DNA of 64,000 nt from Nocardioides sp. Arc9.136 (GCF_030506255.1 NZ_CP113431.1:3979001-4043000); one strand, 5' to 3'. Shown: positions 26,820-35,537, counted from the stretch's first letter. Numbers and translations: made by a program. Notes: a model not told the origin generated them from the letters alone.

Positions 26820-28541
26820 GTGGCGCGAGGCGGCAACCGGCCCGAGAACGGCTCCGGGGAGCCCGTCGACTGGGTCACCCGCGCGGCCGACGACACCGTC
26901 CGGCACGCCGGCGGTGGCGACCGCCTGATCACGTGCGCCTCAGGCGCCAGCCCGTCGGGCCCGATCCACCTGGGCAACCTCCGCGAGTTCCTCACCCCGC
27001 ACCTGGTCGCCGAGGAGATCCGCCGTCGCGGCATCCCGGTGCGCCACCTGCACAGCTGGGACGACTTCGACCGCTTCCGCAAGGTCCCCGCGGGCGTGCC
27101 GGCCTCGTGGGCCGAGCACATCGGCCGCCCCCTCTCGGCCGTGCCGGACCCCTGGGAGTGCCACGAGTCGTGGGCCGAGCACTTCAAGGCGCCGCTGCGC
27201 ACCGCCCTCGCCGAGATGGGCGTGGAGATGGAGGAGGTCTCGCAGACCGAGCGCTACCGCGCCGGGGCCTACACCGAGCAGGTGCTGCACGCGGTCCGCC
27301 ACCGCGACACCATCGAGGAGGTGCTCGCCAAGCACCGCACCAAGAGGGCCGAGCCGGTCGCAGAGAACGACCAGGAGGCCGAGGCGCTGGCCGACTCCGT
27401 CGCCGAGGAGGACGAGACCGCGGGCAGCGGCTCCCTGGCGCGCTTCCCCTACAAGCCCTACTGCCGCGAGTGCGGCCGCGACACCGTCGACGTGACGGCG
27501 TACGACGACGAGACCACCGACCTCTCCTACACGTGCGCGTCCTGCGGGTTCACCGGCGTGACGAACGTGGCGACCCAGCACGAGGGCAAGCTCGTCTGGA
27601 AGGTGGACTGGCCGATGCGCTGGTCGGTCGAGGGCGTCGACTTCGAGCCCGGCGGCCTCGACCACTCCACGCCGGGGTCGTCCTACACGGTCGGCAAGGA
27701 GCTGGTGAAGCGCGTCTTCGACTTCCGCGCCCCCTCCTACGTCGCCTACGCCTTCGTCGGCTTCGCCGGCATGCAGAAGATGTCGTCCTCGGCGGGCGGC
27801 GTGCCGACCGCCGCCGACGCCCTCAAGGTGCTCGAGGCCCCGATCCTGCGTTGGCTCTACGCCCGTCGCCAGCCCAAGCAGGCCTTCAACATCGACTTCG
27901 GCGCCGAGGTGGTGCGCCTGTACGACGAGTGGGACTCCCTCGGCCGCAAGGCCGCCGACCCCGCCAAGCGCGACGCGCAGGTGCTGGCCTTCGAGCGCGC
28001 CTCCGCGACCGCGGCCGCCGGCACGCTGCCCACCCCGCGCGTCGTCGTGCCCTTCCGCCTGCTGTCCTCGGTCGCCGACGTCACCGCCGGCAGCGCCGAG
28101 CTGGTCAGCGGGATCGTCGCCCGCGCCGGGCACGCCCACGACTCGGTCGAGGACCTCCAGCCGCGGCTGGACCGCGCGATGACGTGGACCGCGGAGTTCG
28201 TGCCCGCCGAGGACCGCACCACCGTCCGCGACGAGCCGGACGCCGAGCGGCTCGCCCGGCTCTCCGAGGAGGAGCAGCGCTGGCTGGCCGAGCTGCTCGA
28301 CCGGCTCCCCGCCGAGCTGGACGTCGACGGCACCACCGCGCTGGTCTACGGCGTCCCGAAACTCGCCCGGGGCCTCGCCCTGGACGACGCGCCGACCGAC
28401 GAGGTCAAGGCGGACCAGAAGGCCTTCTTCCGGCTGCTCTACGAGCTCCTCGTCGACGCCGAGCGCGGGCCCCGCCTGCCGACGCTGTTCCTCGCGCTGG
28501 GCCCGGACCGCATCCGCCACCTCCTCACCGCGCCACGCTGA
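26820..28541 (+). CDS. lysS: Class I lysyl-tRNA synthetase
   Basis: 573-residue enzyme of the archaeal class I type, not the usual bacterial class II LysRS. HIGH-like motif GASPSGPIHLGN is near residue 45, KMSSS near 322, and a zinc ribbon (CRECGRD and CASCGF, about 218-245) is intact; a C-terminal alpha-helix cage follows. It charges tRNA-Lys in the cytoplasm. GTG 26820 sits behind AGGAG at good distance; longer in-frame extension upstream is low-complexity and not family-like. Some actinobacteria use this type alone or with a class II copy; this window cannot tell. Confidence 0.93.
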   Translation: MARGGNRPENGSGEPVDWVTRAADDTVRHAGGGDRLITCASGASPSGPIHLGNLREFLTPHLVAEEIRRRGIPVRHLHSWDDFDRFRKVPAGVPASWAEHIGRPLSAVPDPWECHESWAEHFKAPLRTALAEMGVEMEEVSQTERYRAGAYTEQVLHAVRHRDTIEEVLAKHRTKRAEPVAENDQEAEALADSVAEEDETAGSGSLARFPYKPYCRECGRDTVDVTAYDDETTDLSYTCASCGFTGVTNVATQHEGKLVWKVDWPMRWSVEGVDFEPGGLDHSTPGSSYTVGKELVKRVFDFRAPSYVAYAFVGFAGMQKMSSSAGGVPTAADALKVLEAPILRWLYARRQPKQAFNIDFGAEVVRLYDEWDSLGRKAADPAKRDAQVLAFERASATAAAGTLPTPRVVVPFRLLSSVADVTAGSAELVSGIVARAGHAHDSVEDLQPRLDRAMTWTAEFVPAEDRTTVRDEPDAERLARLSEEEQRWLAELLDRLPAELDVDGTTALVYGVPKLARGLALDDAPTDEVKADQKAFFRLLYELLVDAERGPRLPTLFLALGPDRIRHLLTAPR

Positions 28542-28557
28542 GCCGCGGGCGGCTCGG

Positions 28558-29586
28558 CTAGCCGACGAGGAACGCGGCGGGCAGGCCGAGCAGCGCGACG
28601 CACCCGCTCGCGGCCAGGGCGAGGACGACGAGCGGCCGGCCGGTGCGCCGCAGGGCGGCCGGGTCGAGCGAGCAGCCGAGCGCGAACATGGCGGTGGCCA
28701 GTGCCGCCGCCTGCACCTGCCCGGCCGCGCCGAGCACCACCTCGGGCAGCGGCACGAGCGCGCGCAGGAGCACCAGGCCCACGAAGGCGAGCACGAACGC
28801 CGGCACGAGCGGCGGGCGGTGCACGGGGTGGTGCTCGGCGCGGCCGGGGTGGTGGTCGGCGTGGTCGGGGTGCGGCTCGCGCCGGGTGCGCAGGGCGACG
28901 ACCGCCAGCACCGGCGCCAGCAGCAGGACCCGGCCGAGCTTGACCGCGACCGCGACCTGGAGCGCCGCACCCCCGGCGAGCCCGCCGGCAACGACCACCT
29001 GCCCGACCTCGTGCACCGAGGCGCCCGCCCAGGCACCGGTGCCCTCCGCGGACAGGCCCAGCGCGGCTCCGACGAGCGGCACGGCGAGCATGGCGGCGCT
29101 GCCGCAGACCACGACGAGCGCGACCACCCGGGCGACGTCCTCGGCCCGGCTGCGGCGCACGCCGTCGAGCGCGGCGACGGCCGCGGCCCCGCAGATGGAG
29201 AACCCACAGGCGACGAGGAGGCCCTGCTCGGGAGGCACGCCGAGCAGGCGGGCGACCAGCAGGGTCGCCGAGATCCCCAGCACGACGACCCCGAGGACGA
29301 CCGCCAGGACCGGCCAGCCCAGCGCCAGCACCTCGCCGAGCACCAGCTGCAGGCCGAGGAGCGCCACCCCGACGCGCAGCACGCCGCGGGCCGCCGCGGC
29401 GAGCCCTGGGCGGACCGCGGCGGGCAGCCGGCCCGACGCGGCCGCAGCGAAGCCCAGCACCACGGCGACGAGCGTCGCACCGAGGGGCGGGACCAGCGCG
29501 TGCACCGCCAGGGCGGCGGCGCCGGCGGTGCCGGCGAGCGCCAGCCCGGGCAGGCGGGCCGCCGGGGCGGGGAGGGTCGGGTGCAC
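28558..29586 (-). CDS. UPF0324 (YeiH family) membrane protein, putative anion exporter
   Basis: 342-residue protein with about ten hydrophobic segments and the family stretch GFSICGAAAVAALDGV near residue 130, plus HEVGQVVVAGGLAGGAALQVAV and a C-terminal VVLALAASGCVALLG. Some family members are called putative sulfate exporters, based on limited evidence. A loop of ~25 residues is unusually rich in His and Asp/Glu (HPDHADHHPGRAEHHPVH), suggesting metal contact. GTG 29586 chosen as the first start after GGGGAG. Divergent from a LysR gene with a dyad between them. Confidence 0.82.
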   Translation of the reverse strand: MHPTLPAPAARLPGLALAGTAGAAALAVHALVPPLGATLVAVVLGFAAAASGRLPAAVRPGLAAAARGVLRVGVALLGLQLVLGEVLALGWPVLAVVLGVVVLGISATLLVARLLGVPPEQGLLVACGFSICGAAAVAALDGVRRSRAEDVARVVALVVVCGSAAMLAVPLVGAALGLSAEGTGAWAGASVHEVGQVVVAGGLAGGAALQVAVAVKLGRVLLLAPVLAVVALRTRREPHPDHADHHPGRAEHHPVHRPPLVPAFVLAFVGLVLLRALVPLPEVVLGAAGQVQAAALATAMFALGCSLDPAALRRTGRPLVVLALAASGCVALLGLPAAFLVG

Positions 29587-29653
29587 CTCCCCAGCCTCCG
29601 GCCCGTGAGCCTCGCGCGGTAGCCGTCGATCGGGCCTCCACCCATGCGGTCTT

Positions 29654-29679
29654 GATATGAGCCGGGCAGCACTCATATC
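29654..29679. promoter_or_regulatory. LysR-type operator between UPF0324 and LysR genes
   Basis: Arms GATATGAG (29654-29661) and CTCATATC (29672-29679) are perfect complements with a 10-base spacer. The right arm overlaps TATCGT, a -10-like box 6 bases before the LysR ATG at 29688. Placement fits autoregulation plus control of the exporter. Confidence 0.7.
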
Positions 29680-29687
29680 GTCAGGGC

Positions 29688-30641
29688 ATGAGCACTCCGG
29701 TCGACCTCGCCGGGCTCGACCTGCTGGTCCGCGTGGCCGAGACCGGCTCGGTCGGTGCCGCCGCCCGACAGGTCGGGATGGCGCAGCCGAACGCGAGCCG
29801 GCTCCTCGGGAAGCTCGAGCGCCAGCTCGACCTGGCGCTCGTCGTCCGCACCACCGCGGGGTCCCGGCTCACCACCGAGGGCGAGGTCGTCGTGGCCTGG
29901 GCCCGGGAGGCGCTGGCGGGCGTGGAGCGGGTCGTGCTGGGGGCCCGTTCCCTGGCGGCCCAGCGCAAGGCCCACCTGACGGTCGCGAGCAGCCTGACGG
30001 TGGCCGAGCACCTCGCGCCCCGCTGGCTGGCCCGGTTCCGCCGCGAGCACCCGGACCTGCACGTCAGCCTCGACGTCGGCAACTCCCACCACGTGCTCGA
30101 GCGGGTGGTCTCCGGCCGGGTGCCGGTCGGTTTCGTGGAGTCACCGACCGTGCCGCGGACGGTCGCCTCCACGACGGTGGCGCGGGACCGATTGCTCGTG
30201 GTGGTCGGGCCGACCCACCCGTGGGCCCGGCGGCGTACGCCGGTGTCGGCCGCGGAGCTCGTGGCCTCGGACCTGGTGCTGCGGGAGGCGGGGTCGGGGA
30301 CGCGGGAGACGCTCGTGCGGGCGCTCGACCTGGCCGGCCACGCCCTCGGGGAGCAGCGGCTGGAGCTGGCCAGCACCGCGGCGGTCAAGGCGGCCGCTGC
30401 CGAGGGCGGTGCGCCCGCCGTGCTCAGCGAGCTGGCGGTGGCCGCCGAGCTCGCGACCGGCCAGCTGGTCGACGTGCCGGTCGCCGACCTGGACCTGGGC
30501 CGGTCGCTGCGGGCGGTCTGGCTGCCCGCGCGGCGGCCGGAGGGACCGGCCGCCGCACTGGTCAGGCTGGCCCGGGCGTCGGCCCCGGCACCGACCCGGG
30601 CCGCGAGCCGGGCTCAGGCGTCGCCGAGCAGCTCGCGGTAG
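29688..30641 (+). CDS. LysR family transcriptional regulator
   Basis: 317-residue regulator: winged HTH at residues ~5-60 (VRVAETGSVGAAARQVGMAQ and PNASRLLGKLERQL), a linker helix, and a two-lobed ligand-binding domain (HLTVASSLTVAEHLAPRW, RLLVVVGPTHPWA, LREAGSGTRETLVRALD). CysB/CbbR-like proportions. It is divergent from the UPF0324 exporter, which it likely regulates through the intervening dyad. The 3' end overlaps the convergent DUF3151 gene by 28 bases. An effector is not evident. Confidence 0.92.
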   Translation: MSTPVDLAGLDLLVRVAETGSVGAAARQVGMAQPNASRLLGKLERQLDLALVVRTTAGSRLTTEGEVVVAWAREALAGVERVVLGARSLAAQRKAHLTVASSLTVAEHLAPRWLARFRREHPDLHVSLDVGNSHHVLERVVSGRVPVGFVESPTVPRTVASTTVARDRLLVVVGPTHPWARRRTPVSAAELVASDLVLREAGSGTRETLVRALDLAGHALGEQRLELASTAAVKAAAAEGGAPAVLSELAVAAELATGQLVDVPVADLDLGRSLRAVWLPARRPEGPAAALVRLARASAPAPTRAASRAQASPSSSR

Positions 30642-31042
30642 GCGGTCGGGGAGGAGTCGCGCAGGAAGTCGCGGCACCGCTCCCACTCGTCGGTCTCACC
30701 GATCGCCCGGGCGGCCTTCGCGAGGAGCGCGAGGCAGGTGAGGAAGCCGCGGTTCGGCTCGTGCTCCCACGGCACCGGCCCGTGGCCCTTCCACCCGTTG
30801 CGCCGCAGCATGTCGAGGCTGCGGTGGTAGCCGACCCGCGCGTAGGCGTAGACGGTCACCGGGTCGGCGTCCGCCGCGACGGCCTCCTCGGCCAGCGCGG
30901 CCCAGGCGACCGGCGACGCCGGGAAGCGGCGTACCACCTCGGTCGGCGCCTCGCCCCCGCCGAGGGCGTCGCTCGCGGGGTCCACCGGGAGGTGGGTGGG
31001 CGGGGGGCCCGCCATCAGGTCGCGTCCGATCGGAGTGGTCAT
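30614..31042 (-). CDS. DUF3151 family protein
   Basis: 142-residue soluble helical protein that matches the actinobacterial DUF3151 pattern: GPPPTHLPVDPASDALGGG, VVRRFPASPVAWAALAEEA, then TVYAYARVGYHRSLDMLRRN and GYLTCLALLAKAARAIGE-like helices. The repeated helix pairs look like tetratricopeptide-type repeats. Function unknown in the family. The start codon overlaps that of the divergent MFS gene by two bases, and the end overlaps the LysR gene; a later ATG (31015) would avoid the first overlap. Confidence 0.82.
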   Translation of the reverse strand: MTTPIGRDLMAGPPPTHLPVDPASDALGGGEAPTEVVRRFPASPVAWAALAEEAVAADADPVTVYAYARVGYHRSLDMLRRNGWKGHGPVPWEHEPNRGFLTCLALLAKAARAIGETDEWERCRDFLRDSSPTAYRELLGDA

Positions 31043-32597
31043 GGGAAGCATTGTCCACGGCGACGTGTTCACTTCCCCCGTGACCTCGACCGCCGCCGCG
31101 TCCTCGCCCCCGACCGCCTCCGGGAAGGACCCGTGGCCGGCGCTCCTCGCCCTCTGCCTGGGCTTCTTCATGATCCTCGTCGACTCCACCATCGTGTCGG
31201 TGGCGACGCCGGCGATCATCGAGGACCTCGACGCCGACGTGAACGCCGTGGTCTGGGTGACCAGCGCCTACCTGCTGGCCTACGCCGTGCCGGTGCTGAT
31301 CACCGGTCGGCTGGGCGACCGGTTCGGGCCCCGGCGGATGTACCTCGCGGGCCTGACCGTGTTCACCCTCGCCTCGCTGTGGTGCGGCCTGACCGGGTCG
31401 ATCGAGGGCCTGGTCGCCGCCCGCGTGGTGCAGGGCCTGGGCGCGGCGATGATCACGCCGCAGACGATGGCGATCATCACCCGCATCTTCCCCGCGCAGC
31501 GGCGCGGCAAGGCGATGGCCCTGTGGGGCGCCACCGCCGGCGTGGCCACCCTGGTCGGACCGATCCTCGGCGGCGTGCTGGTCGACGCCCTCGGGTGGGA
31601 GTGGATCTTCTTCATCAACGTGCCGGTCGGCATCGTCGGGTTCGTGCTGGCGCTGCGGCTCGTGCCGGTCCTGCAGACCAACAGCCACCGCTTCGACTGG
31701 CTCGGTGTCGTGCTCAGCGGTGCCGGCATGTTCCTGCTGGTCTTCGGCGTCCAGGAGGGCCACGAGCTCGAGTGGAGCGCCCTGGTGTGGTCGATGATCG
31801 TCGGCGGGGTCGTGGTGCTCGCGCTCTTCGTCGGGTGGCAGGCGCGCAACCGCGCCGAGCCGCTGGTCCCGCTCGGCCTGTTCCGCGACCGCAACTTCTC
31901 GCTGGCCAACGTCGCGATCAGCGCGATGGGCTTCGCGATCACCGCGATGGCGATCCCGATCATGCTGTGGGCCCAGGTCGTCCGCGGCCTCAGCCCGACC
32001 CGCGCCGCGCTGCTGCTCGTGCCGATGGCGGTCATGACCATCGTCCTCGCCCGGCCGGTCGGCGGGCTGACCGACCGGGTCCACCCGCGGCTGCTGACCG
32101 GCTTCGGGTTCAGCGCGATCATCGTCTCCCTGGCCTGGCTGGCCCTCGCCCTGCAGCCCGACGGGTCGATCTTCTGGATCGTGCCGCCGATGGTCCTGCT
32201 CGGGATCGGCAACGCGTTCGTGTGGGCGCCCAACTCCGCCACGGCCACCCGCAACCTCCCGGTCCAGCAGGCCGGCGCCGGCTCCGGGGTCTACAACGCC
32301 ACGCGCCAGGTCGGCGCCGTGCTCGGCTCCGCCGCGATCGCCGTCCTCATGGACGCCCGGCTCGCGGCCGAGGGGCTCCCCTCGTACGGCGGCGGCGAGG
32401 CCGGCGCGACCGGCGTCGGCGAGCTCCCCGCCCAGGTGGCGCAGTCCTTCAGCGACGCCATGGGCGCCTCGCTGCTCCTGCCACCCGCCGTCCTGGTCCT
32501 GGGCCTGCTCGCCGTGCTGTTCTTCGAGCGGCCCCGCCACGCCGGCTTCGGTGGCGGCGCGGCCGCGGCGGCCGTGCCTGCCGCTGCTGCGGACTGA
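31041..32597 (+). CDS. MFS transporter, DHA2 (EmrB/QacA-like) family
   Basis: 518-residue exporter from ATG 31041, with GGAG 5 bases upstream; a GTG at 31080 (start VTSTAAAS) is the alternative and would avoid overlapping DUF3151. TM1 has ILVDSTIVSVATPAI, loop 2-3 GRLGDRFGPRRMYLAG, TM4 AARVVQGLGAAMITPQTM, and the total is about 14 helices. The C-terminus is Ala-rich (GGGAAAAAVPAAAAD). Likely proton-linked drug or metabolite efflux; no substrate clue. Followed by a repeat-bearing hairpin region. Confidence 0.88.
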   Translation: MGSIVHGDVFTSPVTSTAAASSPPTASGKDPWPALLALCLGFFMILVDSTIVSVATPAIIEDLDADVNAVVWVTSAYLLAYAVPVLITGRLGDRFGPRRMYLAGLTVFTLASLWCGLTGSIEGLVAARVVQGLGAAMITPQTMAIITRIFPAQRRGKAMALWGATAGVATLVGPILGGVLVDALGWEWIFFINVPVGIVGFVLALRLVPVLQTNSHRFDWLGVVLSGAGMFLLVFGVQEGHELEWSALVWSMIVGGVVVLALFVGWQARNRAEPLVPLGLFRDRNFSLANVAISAMGFAITAMAIPIMLWAQVVRGLSPTRAALLLVPMAVMTIVLARPVGGLTDRVHPRLLTGFGFSAIIVSLAWLALALQPDGSIFWIVPPMVLLGIGNAFVWAPNSATATRNLPVQQAGAGSGVYNATRQVGAVLGSAAIAVLMDARLAAEGLPSYGGGEAGATGVGELPAQVAQSFSDAMGASLLLPPAVLVLGLLAVLFFERPRHAGFGGGAAAAAVPAAAAD

Positions 32598-32626
32598 CCT
32601 CCGAGCGGCCGGCGGCCGGCTGTTCA

Positions 32627-32711
32627 TCAAGGGATGCAGCCGAGTCGCCGCTCCCCAGCGTGGGCTCACCCTGGGGAGTGGCGATTCCTCAAGGGATGCA
32701 GCCAAGCCGCC
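32627..32711. repeat. Direct repeat pair with a period of 62 bp flanking a hairpin
   Basis: The 15-mer TCAAGGGATGCAGCC occurs at 32627-32641 and 32689-32703, in each case followed by a similar octamer (GAGTCGCC / AAGCCGCC). Between them lies a 14-bp inverted repeat. The block sits between the convergent MFS and fba genes. It looks like an interspersed intergenic repeat unit, perhaps a partly duplicated REP-like element. Confidence 0.75.
32645..32684. terminator. Terminator-like hairpin after the MFS gene
   Basis: Arms TCGCCGCTCCCCAG and CTGGGGAGTGGCGA pair over 14 positions with one G-T, around a 12-base loop. TTCCTC follows. It is inside the repeat block, so it may be part of a repeat element rather than only a terminator. 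Confidence 0.6.
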
Positions 32712-32747
32712 GCGGACGACCATTCGCCTGCACACCTTGACGAAGCA

Positions 32748-32785
32748 GCACGACGCCGGCCCCCGAGGGGAGACCGGCGCCGTGC
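32748..32785 (-). terminator. Terminator hairpin after fba
   Basis: On the minus strand GCACGGCGCCGG pairs with CCGGCGTCGTGC (11 of 12), 20 bases after the aldolase stop. The loop contains a smaller CCCCTCGGGG stem. Typical GC-rich stem without a T-run. Confidence 0.65.
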
Positions 32786-32804
32786 GGCGTGCAGGAGGTG
32801 GCGG

Positions 32805-33836
32805 TCAGCCGAGCGACTTGCCCGCGGAGCGGAGGTGCTCGCAGGCCTCGACGACGCGGGCGGCCATGCCGGCCTCGGCGGCCTTGCCCCAGGCACGCGG
32901 GTCGTAGGCCTTCTTGTTGCCGACCTCGCCGTCGACCTTCAGGACGCCGTCGTAGTTGCTGAACATGTGCGCCGCCACGGGGCGGGTGAAGGCGTACTGG
33001 GTGTCGGTGTCGACGTTCATCTTGACCACGCCGTAGTCGACGGCCGCGGCGATCTCCTCGGCCGAGGAGCCGGAGCCGCCGTGGAAGACCAGGTGGAACG
33101 GCTTCGCGCCGGCCTCGAGGCCGAACTCGGAGACGACCGCCTCCTGGGCCTCCTTGAGCACCTCCGGGCGGAGCTTGACGTTGCCCGGCTTGTAGACGCC
33201 GTGCACGTTGCCGAAGGTCAGGGCGGTCATGTAGTAGCCGCGCTCGCCGTAGCCCAGCGCCTTGGCGGTGGCGATCGCGTCGGCCGGGGTGGAGTAGAGC
33301 TTGTCGTTGATCTCGTGGGCGACGCCGTCCTCCTCGCCGCCGACGACGCCGACCTCGATCTCGAGGATGATCTTCGCCGCGATGCACTTCTCGAGCAGCT
33401 CGGAGGCGATGGAGAGGTTCTCCTCCAGCGGCACCGCGGAGCCGTCCCACATGTGCGACTGGAACAGCGGCGCCTCGCCGCGCTCGACCCGCTCGCGGGA
33501 GAGGTCGAGCAGCGGCCGGACGAAGCCGTCGAGCTTGTCCTGCGGGCAGTGGTCGGTGTGCAGCGCGATGTTGACCGGGTAGTTCCTGGCGACCTCCGCG
33601 GCGTACTGCGCGAAGGCGACCGAGCCGCTCACCATGTCCTTGACCGAGGGGCCGGAGAGGTACTCCGCACCGCCGGTGGAGACCTGGATGATGCCGTCGG
33701 AACCGGCGTCGGCGAAGCCCTTGAGGGCGGCGTTCAGCGTCTGCGAGGACGACACGTTGATGGCCGGGAACGCGTAGGCGTTCTGCTTGGCCGCGTCGAG
33801 CATCTCGGCGTACTTCTCGGGGGTCACGATGGGCAC
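32805..33836 (-). CDS. fba: Fructose-bisphosphate aldolase, class II
   Basis: 343-residue zinc-dependent aldolase that splits fructose 1,6-bisphosphate into DHAP and glyceraldehyde 3-phosphate in glycolysis and reverses it in gluconeogenesis. Zinc/active-site segment NIALHTDHCPQDK, second signature LEIEVGVVGGEEDGV, HLVFHGGSGSS and KMNVDTDTQYAFT are all present; length fits the long class II A type (E. coli FbaA-like). GTG 33836 follows GGAGG. Single gene with its own terminator. The -10-like TAGGGT at 33914-33909 predicts a ~65-base leader. Confidence 0.96.
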   Translation of the reverse strand: MPIVTPEKYAEMLDAAKQNAYAFPAINVSSSQTLNAALKGFADAGSDGIIQVSTGGAEYLSGPSVKDMVSGSVAFAQYAAEVARNYPVNIALHTDHCPQDKLDGFVRPLLDLSRERVERGEAPLFQSHMWDGSAVPLEENLSIASELLEKCIAAKIILEIEVGVVGGEEDGVAHEINDKLYSTPADAIATAKALGYGERGYYMTALTFGNVHGVYKPGNVKLRPEVLKEAQEAVVSEFGLEAGAKPFHLVFHGGSGSSAEEIAAAVDYGVVKMNVDTDTQYAFTRPVAAHMFSNYDGVLKVDGEVGNKKAYDPRAWGKAAEAGMAARVVEACEHLRSAGKSLG

Positions 33837-33931
33837 TGCGGGCTCCTCCAGGGGACGGACTGGGACTCGGGCGGGCACGTGCGGGCGCGGGGCCAGGATT
33901 CTGCTCGCACCCTAGTGGCTACCTGCGGGGC

Positions 33932-34426
33932 ATGCTCCGTCGCACCTCGCTCCGTCGGACCCGCCGCGCGAGCACCCTCCCGGTGCCCGCGGACCACGCG
34001 TGGGCGGTCGTGGCGTGCGGCCTCGCGGGCTCCCGGTGGTACGTCGACGCCGGCCCGCTCGTCGTCCGCGGGCTCATCGACCGGCTGGCCGGCGGGGCCG
34101 GGCGCCGCTGGTCGGTGCCGGACCGGCCGCTGCTCGTGCGCGGCGACACGGTCGGCTTCTGGCGGGTCTGGGAGGTCGAGGACGACCCCGGGTCGGGCAC
34201 GCACCGGCTGGTCCTCGTCGCCGACCTGCGCTCCCCGGGGCGGGTCACCCTCACGACCACGGTCACCGCCGAGGGCGCGACCGCCTGCCGGGTCGAGCAG
34301 GAGGTCCGCCTCGACCCCGACGGGATCGTCGGCGCGGCGTACCTCCTCGCCGACCTGCCGGCCCGGGAGACCGTGACCGAGCTGGTCCACCGCCGCGTCG
34401 TGCGCGACGTCCTCCAGGGGCGCTGA
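33932..34426 (+). CDS. DUF2867 family protein
   Basis: 164-residue protein with the DUF2867 layout: an N-terminal Arg-rich segment, then a conserved RWYVDAGPLVVRGLIDRL, strand pairs RPLLVRGDTVGFWRVWEV and RLVLVADLRSPGRVTLTTTV, and a C-terminal helix. Related domains are found next to NAD-binding epimerase domains in bacteria, and the fold resembles SRPBCC ligand-binding proteins. Function unknown. Divergent from fba; the next gene starts after 5 bases, so the two form a small operon. Confidence 0.72.
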   Translation: MLRRTSLRRTRRASTLPVPADHAWAVVACGLAGSRWYVDAGPLVVRGLIDRLAGGAGRRWSVPDRPLLVRGDTVGFWRVWEVEDDPGSGTHRLVLVADLRSPGRVTLTTTVTAEGATACRVEQEVRLDPDGIVGAAYLLADLPARETVTELVHRRVVRDVLQGR

Positions 34427-34431
34427 GCGGG

Positions 34432-34908
34432 GTGCCGGCAGCCCTGACCGGCCGGTACGTCGCCGTGGTCGGCCCGGCCGACACCGCGACCGCCGAGCAG
34501 CTGTCCGCCGCGACCGAGGTCGGCCGGCTGCTGGCCGAGGCAGGCGCGACCGTGCTGACCGGCGGGCTGGGCGGCGTGATGTGGGCCGCCGCGGCCGGTG
34601 CCCGGGAGGCCGGCGGAACGGCGATCGGCCTGCTGCCGGGGACCGATCGTGCCGACGGGTCCCCCGAGCACGCCTTCCTGCTGCCGACCGGCCTGGGCGA
34701 GCTGCGCAACGGGCTGCTCCTGCGGGCCGCCGACGCGGTCGTGGCGGTCGGGTGCAGCTGGGGCACGCTCAGCGAGATCGCGCTCGCGCGGCGCACCGGC
34801 GTGCCGCTCGTGCTGGTCGACCCCTGGGACCTGCCCGCCGACGTCGGCCCGACGGCGCCCGACGCGGCGGCGGCGGTCGCGACGGCGACGCGGCTCCTCG
34901 CCGGGTGA
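34432..34908 (+). CDS. LOG/TIGR00725-like Rossmann-fold (SLOG) protein
   Basis: 158 residues with the SLOG fold: strand YVAVVGPADTAT, a PGG-like loop TGGLGGVMWAAAAGAREAGG (G-G-x-G-G-x-M), GLLPGTDRA, and a WGTLSEIALARRTG segment matching the GTxxE motif. Relatives include LOG nucleoside-monophosphate phosphoribohydrolases and TIGR00725 proteins that bind nucleotide-like ligands. Starts at GTG 34432 with the DUF2867 stop just upstream. A nucleotide-related role is inferred; no catalytic triad can be proven. Confidence 0.7.
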   Translation: MPAALTGRYVAVVGPADTATAEQLSAATEVGRLLAEAGATVLTGGLGGVMWAAAAGAREAGGTAIGLLPGTDRADGSPEHAFLLPTGLGELRNGLLLRAADAVVAVGCSWGTLSEIALARRTGVPLVLVDPWDLPADVGPTAPDAAAAVATATRLLAG

Positions 34909-34909
34909 G

Positions 34910-35488
34910 TCAGCCGACCCGCTCGAGGAACCCCAGCACCCGGTCGACCATCAGCCCCGCCGCCGCCTCGTCGTACGTCGCGAGGCTGCTGTCGGCGAAC
35001 AGGTGCACATCACCGGGGTAGGTGAACAGCTCGACCTCGGTGACCCCCTCGGCGCCGAAGTCCCGGGCCGCCGCGAGGTCGCCGTCCCCGGCGAAGAACG
35101 GGTCGTCGGTCATGCCGTGCACCTGGACCGGCACCCCCTCCGGCCACGAGCCGAACTCCGAGGGCGGCACGAAGGACTCCATCAGCACCGCCCCGCGCAC
35201 GCCGGGACGGGTCTGCGCGACCAGCTGCGCCGGCAGCACACCGAGGGAGAACCCCGCGGTGACCAGCGCCTCGGGGAGGCCGGCCACCGCCTCGCGACCC
35301 CGCTCGAGCACCGTGGAGAAGCCGAGGCCCTGCGCGTGCGCGACACCCTCCTCGACGGTGTCGAAGAGCCGGCCCTCGAACAGGTCCGGGGTGTGCACGG
35401 TGTGCCCCGCCTCCCGGAGACGGTCCGCGAAGGCGCGGACGCCCCGGGTCAGCCCGAGCGCGTGGTGGAAGCAGACGACGTCGACCAT
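34910..35488 (-). CDS. Dienelactone hydrolase-like alpha/beta hydrolase
   Basis: 192-residue alpha/beta hydrolase of the DLH family. Nucleophile elbow GFSLG gives Ser81 instead of the Cys of true dienelactone hydrolase; Asp128 or 129 (TDDPFF) and His162 (GDVHLF) complete a triad. Family opening VDVVCFHHALGLTRGV. ATG 35488 is preferred since it directly precedes the first strand; in-frame starts at 35497 and 35512 are possible. Substrate unknown. Convergent with the LOG-like gene. Confidence 0.8.
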   Translation of the reverse strand: MVDVVCFHHALGLTRGVRAFADRLREAGHTVHTPDLFEGRLFDTVEEGVAHAQGLGFSTVLERGREAVAGLPEALVTAGFSLGVLPAQLVAQTRPGVRGAVLMESFVPPSEFGSWPEGVPVQVHGMTDDPFFAGDGDLAAARDFGAEGVTEVELFTYPGDVHLFADSSLATYDEAAAGLMVDRVLGFLERVG

Positions 35489-35537
35489 GCCGGCCATCGT
35501 GGACCCGGCCACGACAGCCGTCGAGCCCCTCGCGCGC

